NCBI GenBank assembly: GCA_900543415.1
Contig: UQRE01000023.1
Location: forward strand, 1 to 40,861
Direction: 5' to 3'
DNA: 40,861 bases
Source of the DNA: an uncultured Dorea sp.
GTDB lineage: Bacteria; Bacillota; Clostridia; Lachnospirales; Lachnospiraceae
A program made the position numbers and the translations under genes. Positions 1-7,188 of this stretch are shown one piece after another. How positions within the stretch are numbered: the stretch's first letter is position 1; each line of letters opens with the position of its first letter. The notes beneath the pieces were generated by a model. That model searched no databases, had not been told where the DNA came from, and saw only the letters and a program-made list of their open reading frames with translations.

Positions 1-72
1 TTTTGAGATTTCGTAAACCTAAGACCACAATAAAAAAATATACCTATCAGTGCTGTTAGTGTTAGAGGGTTC

Positions 73-100
73 TTGACTTTTACGGTACATTTGCTATAAT
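73..100 (+). promoter_or_regulatory. Sigma-A promoter of putative antitoxin RNA
   Basis: TTGACT at 73-78 and TATAAT at 95-100 are separated by 16 bp, a near-consensus housekeeping promoter. No open reading frame with a ribosome site follows. The transcript would instead start near 107 and run into the hairpin at 168-212, which points to a short non-coding RNA. Confidence 0.75.
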
Positions 101-106
101 GTACTT

Positions 107-212
107 AACAAGACAGCCGATACGATAGAACAAACCTATCCGTTTCCGGCATAACTATCAGTAACTAGAAATAGCACCTCAAAGCTTGACCAGAGCGGGG
201 GTGCTATTTTCT
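107..212 (+). ncRNA. Putative type I antitoxin RNA, convergent with the toxin gene
   Basis: A strong promoter lies just upstream and a bidirectional hairpin terminator at 168-212 ends the unit, giving a predicted RNA of about 105 nt with no coding potential. It converges on the 27-codon toxin-like gene, and the two transcripts overlap through the terminator and the last toxin codons. Convergent RNA pairs of this kind are known for Firmicutes type I systems (par/fst, txpA/ratA, bsrG/SR4). Its first bases (AGACAGCCGATA at 111-122) are the same sequence as the toxin leader rather than its complement, so base pairing would have to use the 3' overlap. Function is inferred from architecture. Confidence 0.6.
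168..212. terminator. Bidirectional terminator shared by toxin and antitoxin RNAs
   Basis: AATAGCACC and GGTGCTATT form the stem, with an A-rich left flank and a T-rich right flank, so the hairpin can end transcription from either side. It lies just beyond and partly inside the 3' end of the toxin-like gene. Confidence 0.7.
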
Positions 213-287
213 ATGCGTAAAATTCAGAATTGCTACAAGTAAACTACGGGCTGTCAAAATAATCATGAATTCTTCATATGTACTCAT
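204..287 (-). CDS. Putative holin-like type I toxin peptide (27 aa)
   Basis: The gene encodes 27 residues that start MSTYEEFMII, continue with a hydrophobic stretch ending LLVAILN, and finish with a short basic tail (HRK). This is the usual layout of the 'putative holin-like toxin' family (Hol_Tox): a short polar start, one membrane helix and a charged C-terminus. An AAGGAGTGG ribosome site sits 5-6 nt before the ATG. Family peptides are thought to insert in the cytoplasmic membrane when not silenced by the partner RNA. The hydrophobic segment is interrupted by an Arg (TARSLL), which could weaken insertion. Family assignment is from recognition of sequence style, not from a search. Confidence 0.7.
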   Translation of the reverse strand: MSTYEEFMIILTARSLLVAILNFTHRK

Positions 288-401
288 ATCAACCACTCCT
301 TCCACAAGACTCGGAAACGGTGGTATGCACCCTATCGGCTGTCTGGGTAAATACATTATTTAATTGTTCCCCTGCCCGTTGTGGAGAAGGGGAGGATACT
401 G

Positions 402-776
402 CTATAAAATATAAGAGCTGATAACTTGTCCAATTTGGACGATATTACTTTGACCGGAAAATTCGAATTTTACCTTTCCAAGTCCACTAAAATACATTTC
501 TAATTCACTGTCTAAATCAAGAACGCCGGCAGTCTCTACAGAATAAGCACTTACCTTTGAATATGGGAGTGATGTGAAGTCTTTTTTCTTTCCTGTCATT
601 CCTTGTACATTAACTGCAATAACACGTTTGTTGGTGAATACACAATAATCGCGCATTGCTTTGTACGATCCTATAATCTCTTCGCCATTAATAAGCAAAG
701 GTTGGATGTCTCCTATTATTGCACTTGGGTTTACTGGTTTCATTTTCACATAAGCACTGTTTGTGAAATCAATCAT
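402..776 (-). CDS. PH domain-containing protein (bPH_1/DUF1696-like)
   Basis: The protein has 124 residues and no signal peptide or membrane segment. The pattern LINGEEIIGSYKAMRDYCVFTNKR followed by beta strands and a final helix matches small bacterial PH-fold proteins of the bPH_1 (DUF1696) family, which are cytoplasmic, single-domain and of unknown biochemical role. A GAGAGG ribosome site precedes the ATG. It lies 32 bp downstream of the ImmA-like fragment on the same strand and may be the last gene of that unit. The length is normal for the family, so it appears intact, unlike its upstream neighbour. Confidence 0.75.
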   Translation of the reverse strand: MIDFTNSAYVKMKPVNPSAIIGDIQPLLINGEEIIGSYKAMRDYCVFTNKRVIAVNVQGMTGKKKDFTSLPYSKVSAYSVETAGVLDLDSELEMYFSGLGKVKFEFSGQSNIVQIGQVISSYIL

Positions 777-808
777 TTTGTTTACCTCTCTTTCCTCTTT
801 TGACCTAC

Positions 809-1180
809 CTACATTGAGAAATCTATCCTACCAACGTTTGAGTTGGGGATGAACATAATATAATAATTATCCAGCGTGATTCCGACACCGTATTTGTTGT
901 GGTAACACGCCACACATTCTTCTAAGAATTCTTCTGTAACTTCCAGAGACTCAGACATTTCATATCGGCTTTGACATCCATGCTCGAATGCTTCCACGAT
1001 TCCGGTAAGCCCGATTAATTTGTTAAATGCCCAAATTCGTGCTTGACGTTCCTGTTTTCGGTTTCCGGTCAAATCCATGTCTAAGATGTTTCCGACAGAA
1101 GTGTGATGGTGACCGAGTTCTTCTGCTAAAATATAGGTTTTTCGGTGGATGTTTCCAGTTCTGCATTTTAAGCAACGTTT
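809..1180 (-). pseudogene. N-terminally deleted ImmA/IrrE-family peptidase gene
   Basis: An open frame begins right after the stop codon of the XRE repressor gene and encodes about 123 residues. It contains LAEELGHHHT (the EExxH variant of the zinc-peptidase motif, DNA 1103-1129), SVGNILD, then NRKQERQARIWAFNKLIG and a family-typical C-terminal part. The roughly 40-50 residues that normally precede the metal-binding helix are absent, and no ATG or GTG with a ribosome site lies before the motif. The first in-frame ATG (1078) would yield 89 residues lacking the motif. In mobile elements such proteins usually cleave the adjacent XRE repressor to release excision genes. Here that switch is probably dead. 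Confidence 0.75.
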
Positions 1181-1501
1181 CTATTTTCTTTTGTTCTTAA
1201 CGAATTCTGCAAACTGGCGAATTTCGTCCAGTTCGTCTTCTGTATATTCATCACCGTCAAAATGGGCGGCGATGGTGGTTGGCTTATAGTTATTGTCTGC
1301 TACCTTTTTTTCAAGTTCATCGGCACTTATACCGAGTGCGTTGCATATTTTACACACATTTACATATCCAGCTTTTTCAGCGCCACGTTCTAGTATTGCT
1401 TTAACTGTAGAATATGGTAAACCAGAGATTTTTACAATGTCGGAAACTTTCATTCCTTTTTCTTCCATCAATGCTCTGAGTATTTCTGCTCTTTGTTCCA
1501 T
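1181..1501 (-). CDS. XRE-family (cI-like) repressor
   Basis: The protein has 106 residues. An N-terminal helix-turn-helix covers about residues 5-60 (ILRALMEEKG, SDIVKISGLPYSTVKAIL, then ICNALGISADEL). A short acidic linker and a terminal DEIRQFAEFVKNKRK helix follow, a tail common in repressors of Clostridia prophages and integrative elements. The AGGAGG-type ribosome site and the promoter lie in the divergent region 1502-1623, which is full of ATTGCAAT-like half sites that the protein probably binds. Its stop codon is in the same frame as, and directly abuts, the truncated ImmA-like gene. The gene itself looks intact. Confidence 0.85.
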   Translation of the reverse strand: MEQRAEILRALMEEKGMKVSDIVKISGLPYSTVKAILERGAEKAGYVNVCKICNALGISADELEKKVADNNYKPTTIAAHFDGDEYTEDELDEIRQFAEFVKNKRK

Positions 1502-1527
1502 AATGAATACCTCCTTGATTTGATATT

Positions 1528-1600
1528 ACAATATTGCGTTATAAATGTAAATAAGAAATTGCAAAATATTGCAAAAATATGTTGGTAATTGCGCAATATC
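1528..1600. promoter_or_regulatory. Operator array between divergent regulator genes
   Basis: The 73-bp segment contains repeated TTGC/GCAA half sites: AATATTGCG (1530-1538), ATTGCAAAATATTGCAAAAA (1558-1577) and the perfect palindrome ATTGCGCAAT (1588-1597). Repeats of this kind between a repressor gene and a divergent small HTH gene are typical of phage-like lysogeny switches. The binding protein is inferred to be the repressor at 1181-1501. Confidence 0.6.
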
Positions 1601-1623
1601 AAAGGAGAAAGGAGGAACTTAGA

Positions 1624-1773
1624 TTGCCGGTAATTAAAATTGAGAATTTAGAAGCTGAAATGAAGAGAAACAAAATAAATATGGAGATGGAAAAGAGGAT
1701 TTATTTTGCAATATGTTCTAACGGTACGTTTGGTTGTTTTAAACGTAAAAGAAACTTTTTGTTCATATCTTAA
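1624..1773 (+). pseudogene. Truncated Cro/XRE-like phage regulator
   Basis: A TTG codon at 1624 preceded by GGAGAAAGGAGGAAC opens a frame that starts LPVIKIENLEAEMKRNKI. This start is characteristic of small XRE/Cro-type proteins encoded next to prophage repressors in Clostridia. After about 24 residues the expected helix-turn-helix is lost, and the rest (MEKRIYFAICSNG and on) does not resemble it. I interpret this as the 5' end of a regulator joined by deletion to unrelated DNA. The TTG start is chosen because of the ribosome site. An upstream in-frame ATG at 1579 lies inside the operator region and has no such site. Confidence 0.6.
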
Positions 1774-1818
1774 AAATTTATTTTTAAACTTGATATCCAA
1801 ATCATAAATCGAAATAGG

Positions 1819-1962
1819 ATGCCAGCCACCCACTCAACCGGTTACACGGAAGGCGATGCAGTTGTAGAATTTCGAATAAGAACCTCTTTGGGAGGGCTTG
1901 AAGAAGGATATGATGTGCTGATTATTTATGGAGCGCAGGAATATTTGTATTCTACTCTCTAA
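1819..1962 (+). pseudogene. Orphan 47-residue fragment, possible gene C-terminus
   Basis: The frame beginning MPATHSTGYTEGDAVVEF and continuing through RTSLGGLEEGYDVLIIYGAQ reads like ordinary protein but has no ribosome site before its ATG and no homologous start that I recognise. It follows the truncated HTH gene in a region of obvious decay. The simplest reading is the C-terminal remainder of an accessory gene whose front part was deleted. No function is proposed. Confidence 0.35.
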
Positions 1963-2047
1963 ATTTGTGTTCTGCTCTTAGTTTTTTCTTTTCGTGCAGG
2001 CGCTTTTATGATATGATTCATGTATTAGACTATGGAGGTATATAGAA

Positions 2048-2896
2048 ATGTTAAAAATCTGGATTGTAGGGGCAGCCGGTCAATTAGGAATGGCGATTAA
2101 TCAAGTGCTGGACCCGTTGGAAGTGGAAGTATTTAATACGGATCAGGAAGAACTTGATATCACTCATACAGATGAAGTGTTGAATTTCGGAGAAATCAAC
2201 CGTCCTGATGTGATCATCAACTGTGCAGGCGTCGTAGACGTAGAGCTTTGTGAAGCAAATCCGGAGCTGGCATATCGTGTCAATGCACTCGGGGCAAGAA
2301 ACTTAAGCATTGTTGCCCGCAAGGTGGGGGCGAAGATTGTACAGCTGTCTACAGATGATGTATTTGACGGTCTCAGCAAAGTTCCGTACAGTGAGTTTGA
2401 TGACACGAATCCGAAGACCGTTTATGGGCGCTCCAAACGGGCTGGCGAGAACTACGTGAAGGAGTTTACACATAAGCATTTTGTTGTGCGAAGCAACTGG
2501 GTATACGGAGAAGGAAATAACTTTGTCAACAATGTTCTGGCAGCAGCGAAGGAAGGAAGAGAACTTCCGGTAGCTTCTGACCAGTTTGGTTCTCCGACAA
2601 GTGCAAAAGATCTGGCAAGACTGATCCTTCATTTAATTAAGACAAATGAATACGGAACTTATCATGTGACGTGTCAGGGTGTGTGCAGCAGATACGAATT
2701 CGCGCAGGAGATTTTAAAGCTGGCAGGGATGGAGACCGGGCTTCGCGCAGTACCGACTGCAGAGTCACAGCTTTCCTCCGCAAGACCGGCATACGCAGTG
2801 CTCGATAATTTTATCCTGCGCATTATTGATCTGTATCAGATGCCGCAGTGGAAAGATTCGTTAAAAGAATATATGGAAGAGAGAAAGGAGAGCTAG
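2048..2896 (+). CDS. dTDP-4-dehydrorhamnose reductase-like NAD(P)-dependent sugar-nucleotide enzyme (RmlD family)
   Basis: The protein has 282 residues, the usual RmlD length. It is a short-chain dehydrogenase with the glycine-rich dinucleotide motif GAAGQLG at 8-14, the STDDVFDG segment at about 101-108 and the catalytic Tyr126-x3-Lys130 pair (YGRSK). RmlD proteins make the last reduction to dTDP-L-rhamnose. No rmlA, rmlB or rmlC lies nearby, so the exact substrate is uncertain. GGAGG precedes the ATG. The stop is separated by a single base from the next gene, a transporter, so the two are co-transcribed. Confidence 0.8.
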   Translation: MLKIWIVGAAGQLGMAINQVLDPLEVEVFNTDQEELDITHTDEVLNFGEINRPDVIINCAGVVDVELCEANPELAYRVNALGARNLSIVARKVGAKIVQLSTDDVFDGLSKVPYSEFDDTNPKTVYGRSKRAGENYVKEFTHKHFVVRSNWVYGEGNNFVNNVLAAAKEGRELPVASDQFGSPTSAKDLARLILHLIKTNEYGTYHVTCQGVCSRYEFAQEILKLAGMETGLRAVPTAESQLSSARPAYAVLDNFILRIIDLYQMPQWKDSLKEYMEERKES

Positions 2897-2897
2897 G

Positions 2898-4178
2898 ATG
2901 GGAGCAGAGACAAAGCAGAAGAAAAAAATAGGTCTTACGACAAAAATATTTATTGCCCTCCTTGCAGGTGCTGTGTTTGGAATTGTGCTATGTTATATGG
3001 TACCTTCCGGTCATGTGAAAGATGATATTATTGTAGAGGGAATCCTTTATGTGATTGGACAGGGCTTTATCCGCCTGATGAAAATGCTGGTTGTTCCGTT
3101 GGTGTTCTGTTCACTGGTGTGTGGAAGTATGGCAATCGGAGATACGAAGAAGCTTGGTACAGTTGGTGTGCGTACACTGATCTTTTACCTCTTTACGACG
3201 GCGCTTGCCATTACAGTAGCGCTCAGTGTCGGAAATATTATCAATCCGGGAATCGGTCTTGATATGAGCGCCATTAAGTCCAATGCAGCTGAGGTAGAAG
3301 AGATGGCGGCAACCTCTCTCTCCGATACAATCCTCAATATTATTCCCGACAATCCGTTGAATTCTCTGGCAAGCGGTAATATGCTTCAGATCATTGTGTT
3401 TGCATTGATCGTAGGTATTATTCTGGCAAAATTAGGAGAACGTACCGAGACCGTTGGGAACTTCTTCAGTCAGTTTAACGATATTATGATGGAAATGACT
3501 ATGATGGTCATGAGCCTTGCTCCGGTTGGTGTATTCTGCCTGATCGCAAGAACATTTGCCAATATCGGATTCAGCGCGTTTGTTCCATTGGCTAAGTATA
3601 TGGTTGGTGTGCTTCTTGCTCTGGCAATTCAGTGCTTCATCGTATATCTGGGACTTCTGAAAGTGTTTACAGGATTGAATCCATTTAAATTCATTAAGAA
3701 TTTCTTCCCGGTGATGGCATTTGCGTTCTCAACAGCCACATCGAATGCAACCATTCCACTGTCTATTGACACGTTGGCTAAGAAAATGGGAGTATCCAAG
3801 AAGATTTCTTCCTTTACGATTCCGCTTGGAGCAACGATCAACATGGACGGTACTGCAATTATGCAGGGCGTGGCAGTTGTATTTGCGGCGCAGGCATTTG
3901 GAATTCAGCTCGACATGATGGATTATCTGACGGTTATCGGAACGGCAACACTTGCGTCTATCGGAACAGCCGGAGTGCCAAGTGTTGGACTGGTAACACT
4001 TACGATGGTATTTAATTCTGTAGGACTTCCGGTGGAAGCAATTGGTCTTATTATGGGTATTGACCGTATCCTGGACATGACAAGAACTGCTGTCAACATT
4101 ACCGGAGATGCAGTATGTACAACTATTGTTGCGCATCAGAATAAGGCGCTCGACAGAGATGTTTTTAACAATTCTTAA
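2898..4178 (+). CDS. Dicarboxylate/amino acid:cation symporter (DAACS family)
   Basis: This 426-residue multi-pass membrane protein begins with a basic cytoplasmic stretch and a first helix (IFIALLAGAVFGIVL). It has the hallmarks of glutamate/aspartate/C4-dicarboxylate symporters of the GltP/GltT/DctA family: a serine-rich re-entrant loop (AFSTATSNATIPLS), the cation-site motif NMDGTA, and a C-terminal DRILDMTRTAVNITGDA in which the Asp and Asn/Asp contact the substrate. Substrate choice among glutamate, aspartate, serine or dicarboxylates cannot be read from sequence alone. It is coupled to the RmlD-like gene by a 1-base gap and followed by a hairpin. Confidence 0.9.
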   Translation: MGAETKQKKKIGLTTKIFIALLAGAVFGIVLCYMVPSGHVKDDIIVEGILYVIGQGFIRLMKMLVVPLVFCSLVCGSMAIGDTKKLGTVGVRTLIFYLFTTALAITVALSVGNIINPGIGLDMSAIKSNAAEVEEMAATSLSDTILNIIPDNPLNSLASGNMLQIIVFALIVGIILAKLGERTETVGNFFSQFNDIMMEMTMMVMSLAPVGVFCLIARTFANIGFSAFVPLAKYMVGVLLALAIQCFIVYLGLLKVFTGLNPFKFIKNFFPVMAFAFSTATSNATIPLSIDTLAKKMGVSKKISSFTIPLGATINMDGTAIMQGVAVVFAAQAFGIQLDMMDYLTVIGTATLASIGTAGVPSVGLVTLTMVFNSVGLPVEAIGLIMGIDRILDMTRTAVNITGDAVCTTIVAHQNKALDRDVFNNS

Positions 4179-4198
4179 TAGATAATAAATAATAGATA

Positions 4199-4244
4199 AA
4201 AAGCTTTTCCTGCGAAGAGGATTTCTTGGCGGTGAAAAGCTTTT
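4199..4244. terminator. Hairpin after the symporter gene
   Basis: AAAAGCTTTTC (4199-4209) and GAAAAGCTTTT (4234-4244) can form an 11-bp stem with a 24-nt loop. The 3' arm ends in four T residues only, so termination may be weak. The loop and flank also contain the promoter of the next gene. Confidence 0.5.
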
Positions 4245-4254
4245 GGTGTATAAT
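4226..4254 (+). promoter_or_regulatory. Sigma-A promoter for the dNTPase gene
   Basis: TTGGCG (4226-4231) and TATAAT (4249-4254) are 17 bp apart. Transcription would begin near 4261, about 40 nt before the ATG at 4301. This excludes the longer reading frame that opens at 4226. Confidence 0.65.
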
Positions 4255-4300
4255 GAAACATATCACAAGAGACAGGAACTGCTTGGTGAGGAGGAAGATT

Positions 4301-5326
4301 ATGCCGGAGAGACAGGAACTGACGATCAGAGAACAGTTGGAAGCCAGAGAGATACAGTATTTAAGCCAATATGCAAAATTAAGCAGAGATTCTGCCGGAA
4401 GAAAGCGAGAAGAAAGACAATGTGATCTTCGCCCGGTCTTTCAAAGAGACAGAGACCGCATTTTACACTGTAAGTCATTTCGGCGTTTGAAGCAGAAGAC
4501 GCAGGTGTTTTTACTCCCCAAGGGGGATCATTACCGGACAAGACTTACACATACACTGGAGGTATCTCAAAATGCGAGGACCATTGCGAAGGCGTTGCGC
4601 TTAAATGAAGATCTCACTGAAGCAATTGCATTGGGGCATGATCTGGGGCATACTCCATTCGGGCATGCAGGAGAGCGTGCGCTTAATCAGATCAGTCCGT
4701 CCGGATTTCAGCATAATCTTCAAAGTATCCGTGTGGTTGAGTATTTGGAAAAAGAAGGAAGAGGATTAAATCTTACGCTGGAAGTGTTAGATGGGATTAA
4801 GAATCATAAGACCAGTGGGAGACCATGTACGCTGGAGGGGCAGATTGTACGACTTTCTGATAAGATTGCTTACATTAACCATGATATCGATGATGCGATC
4901 CGCGGAGGCATCCTAAAACCGGAAGATCTGCCGGAAAAATATACAAAGCTTCTCGGCACTACAACACGAAGCCGACTGGATACGATGGTTCACAATGTGA
5001 TCATCAACAGTATGGAACAGCCTAAGATCCAGATGTCGGAAGAGATAGAAGAAGCCATGTCCGGTCTTCGGAAGTTTCTTTTTGAGCATGTGTATCTGAA
5101 TCCGAAGGCAAAAGGAGAAGAAACGAAAGCAATCAATATGATTTCCAATTTATTTGAATACTATATGGAACATATGGAGGCGTTGCCGGAAGAATTTCTG
5201 AAAATGACGGAAGAGCGGGGAGAGTCAAAAGAGCGGATTGTGTGTGATTATATTGCGGGAATGACGGATAATTATGCAGTGAAAAAGTTTCAGGAATATT
5301 TTGTTCCGGAATCTTGGAAATTTTAA
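4301..5326 (+). CDS. Deoxyguanosinetriphosphate triphosphohydrolase-like HD protein
   Basis: The protein has 341 residues and belongs to the Dgt-type HD-domain dNTPases, which release tripolyphosphate from deoxynucleoside triphosphates and help balance dNTP pools. Conserved landmarks are CKSFRRLKQKTQVF, the first metal His in RTRLTHTLEV, the HD pair in ALGHDLGHTPFGHAGE, and the later Asp in RLSDKIAYINHDIDDA. The start at 4301 is preceded by GAGGAGGAAG and lies downstream of the promoter at 4226-4254. The frame remains open 25 codons further upstream but without a ribosome site. The gene directly precedes dnaG, an arrangement common in Clostridia. Confidence 0.9.
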   Translation: MPERQELTIREQLEAREIQYLSQYAKLSRDSAGRKREERQCDLRPVFQRDRDRILHCKSFRRLKQKTQVFLLPKGDHYRTRLTHTLEVSQNARTIAKALRLNEDLTEAIALGHDLGHTPFGHAGERALNQISPSGFQHNLQSIRVVEYLEKEGRGLNLTLEVLDGIKNHKTSGRPCTLEGQIVRLSDKIAYINHDIDDAIRGGILKPEDLPEKYTKLLGTTTRSRLDTMVHNVIINSMEQPKIQMSEEIEEAMSGLRKFLFEHVYLNPKAKGEETKAINMISNLFEYYMEHMEALPEEFLKMTEERGESKERIVCDYIAGMTDNYAVKKFQEYFVPESWKF

Positions 5327-5373
5327 AAGGAAATCCGATACTTTTGTCGAATATTATATATGAGGACTGATTT

Positions 5374-7149
5374 ATGTATTATTCAGATGAGATTATAGAA
5401 GAAGTAAGATCAAAAAATGATATTGTAGATGTGATTTCCAGTTATGTGAAATTACAGAAAAAAGGAAGCTCTTATTTTGGACTCTGTCCATTCCACAATG
5501 AGAAGTCTCCGTCTTTTTCGGTCAGCAGAGAGAAGCAGATGTATTATTGCTTTGGATGTGGTGCAGGCGGCAATGTCTTTACATTTCTGATGGAATACGA
5601 AAACTATTCGTTCCAGGAAGCGCTGAAATATCTGGCAGATCGGGCAGGGGTGGATCTTCCGGAGGCAGAATACTCCAAAGAGGCAAGAGAACGGGCAGAT
5701 CAGAAAGCAATCCTGTTGGAGATCAATAAAGTGGCGGCACAGTATTTTTATGTGCAGTTAAAGAGTCCGCAAGGCGCACATGCGCTTTCTTATCTCAAAG
5801 ACCGGGGGCTTTCGGATGAGATGATCCATTCGTTTGGGCTTGGATATTCCAACAAATACAGCAACGATCTGTATCAATATTTGAAGAGCAAGGGTTATCG
5901 TGATGAGCTGATCGTGAAAGCCGGTCTGGTCACGGTGGACGAGCGCTATGGAGCGTCAGATAAATTCTGGAACCGCGTGATGTTCCCAATTATGGACAGC
6001 AACAGCCGCGTGATCGGGTTTGGCGGCCGTGTCATGGGAGATGCAAAACCGAAATATTTGAATTCACCGGAGACGATGATCTTTGACAAGAGCCGGAATC
6101 TCTATGGACTCAATCGGGCGAGAAGCTCAAGAAAACCATATTTTCTTTTGTGTGAGGGGTATATGGATGTGATTTCGCTCCATCAGGCAGGTTTTTCTAA
6201 CGCGGTGGCATCACTTGGCACAGCGCTGACGCCGGGGCATGCTTCCCTTATAAAACGGTATGTGAAGGAAGTATATTTGACCTACGATAGCGATGAGGCA
6301 GGGACAAAGGCGGCGCTTCGTGCAATGCCAATCTTGAAAGACGTGGGAATTACTGCAAGGATCATTCGCATGGAACCGTATAAAGATCCGGATGAGTTTA
6401 TTAAGAATCTGGGAGCAGAGGCTTTTGAAGAGCGGATACATAAGGCGAGAAACGGTTTCATGTTCGGTCTGGAAATATTGGAGAGAGATTACGACCTTAC
6501 AACGCCGGAAGGCAAGACCGATTTTATGAAAGAAGCGGCGAAGCGTCTCGCTCAGTTTGATGAGGAGATCGAACGCAGCAATTATATCGAAGCAGTGGCA
6601 AAGACCTATCACGTAGGGTTTGAAGAACTTCGAAAGTTAGTGTTGAAAATGGCGGTTCAGACAGGGCTTGCCAAGCCGGTGGAACGTCCCAAACGTTTAG
6701 ATGGAAAGAGTAAGGAGAAAGAAGATGGACATGTGAAGTCTCAGAAGATCCTTCTCACATGGCTGATCGAAGACGAGGGCATTTTCAATCAGATCAGAAG
6801 ATATATCACTCCGGATGATTTTACCGGAGAGTTATATAAAAAGGTGGCAGCACTTCTCTATGAACAGTATGAGGAAAAGGATGTAAATCCGGCAAGAATC
6901 ATGAATCATTTCACAGATGAAGAGGAACACCGTGAGGTTGCCAGCCTGTTCCATACGAAGATAAGAGAGCTGACGACGATCAGCGAACAGGAAAAGGCGC
7001 TGAAAGAAACCATAATCCGGGTGAAGGGGCACAGCATTGATACGGCTGCAAAAAATCTTGCGCCGACAGATATCGCCGGTCTTCAGCGGTTGATGGAAGC
7101 AAAAAGGGAACTGCAGGACCTTGAAAAACTGCATATTTCTATTAATTGA
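5374..7149 (+). CDS. dnaG: DNA primase DnaG
   Basis: The 591-residue protein synthesises RNA primers at the replication fork. The N-terminal zinc-binding domain has Cys38, His41, Cys59 and Cys62 (CPFH...CFGCG). The RNA polymerase and TOPRIM domain follows, with the acidic metal-binding motifs CEGYMDV (about residue 259) and YDSDEAG (about 303). The C-terminal part (from about 430) corresponds to the DnaB-interacting helical domain, which is less conserved. Length is normal for Firmicutes. It is followed 39 bp later by rpoD, the classical dnaG-rpoD macromolecular synthesis arrangement. Confidence 0.97.
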   Translation: MYYSDEIIEEVRSKNDIVDVISSYVKLQKKGSSYFGLCPFHNEKSPSFSVSREKQMYYCFGCGAGGNVFTFLMEYENYSFQEALKYLADRAGVDLPEAEYSKEARERADQKAILLEINKVAAQYFYVQLKSPQGAHALSYLKDRGLSDEMIHSFGLGYSNKYSNDLYQYLKSKGYRDELIVKAGLVTVDERYGASDKFWNRVMFPIMDSNSRVIGFGGRVMGDAKPKYLNSPETMIFDKSRNLYGLNRARSSRKPYFLLCEGYMDVISLHQAGFSNAVASLGTALTPGHASLIKRYVKEVYLTYDSDEAGTKAALRAMPILKDVGITARIIRMEPYKDPDEFIKNLGAEAFEERIHKARNGFMFGLEILERDYDLTTPEGKTDFMKEAAKRLAQFDEEIERSNYIEAVAKTYHVGFEELRKLVLKMAVQTGLAKPVERPKRLDGKSKEKEDGHVKSQKILLTWLIEDEGIFNQIRRYITPDDFTGELYKKVAALLYEQYEEKDVNPARIMNHFTDEEEHREVASLFHTKIRELTTISEQEKALKETIIRVKGHSIDTAAKNLAPTDIAGLQRLMEAKRELQDLEKLHISIN

Positions 7150-7188
7150 GGATAAAATATAAACAAGCAATGAGAGGATGGACACTAC

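Larger units (their letters stand above)
111..344. repeat. Inverted leader repeats flanking the toxin-antitoxin locus
   Basis: AGACAGCCGATA (111-122) and CCGTTTCCG (140-148) on the plus strand recur on the minus strand at 344-333 and 320-312. The similarity extends upstream into the -10 region (TATAATGTACTT against AATAATGTATTT). The two facing transcripts therefore begin with nearly the same sequence. This suggests an inverted duplication of one promoter and leader, or a shared regulator or RNA-fold signal. Confidence 0.7.

Noticed and set aside
1..72. Possible end of a gene at the left edge
   Set aside because: All frames contain early stops and no protein-like stretch is visible. The segment seems to be intergenic DNA before the antitoxin promoter.
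603..803. 66-codon plus-strand frame opposite the PH-domain gene
   Set aside because: No ribosome site, aromatic/cysteine-rich shadow composition, and antisense to a conserved-looking gene.
4226..4300. Upstream extension of the dNTPase reading frame
   Set aside because: It begins at the -35 of the gene's own promoter and has no ribosome site, while GAGGAGGAAG precedes the ATG at 4301.
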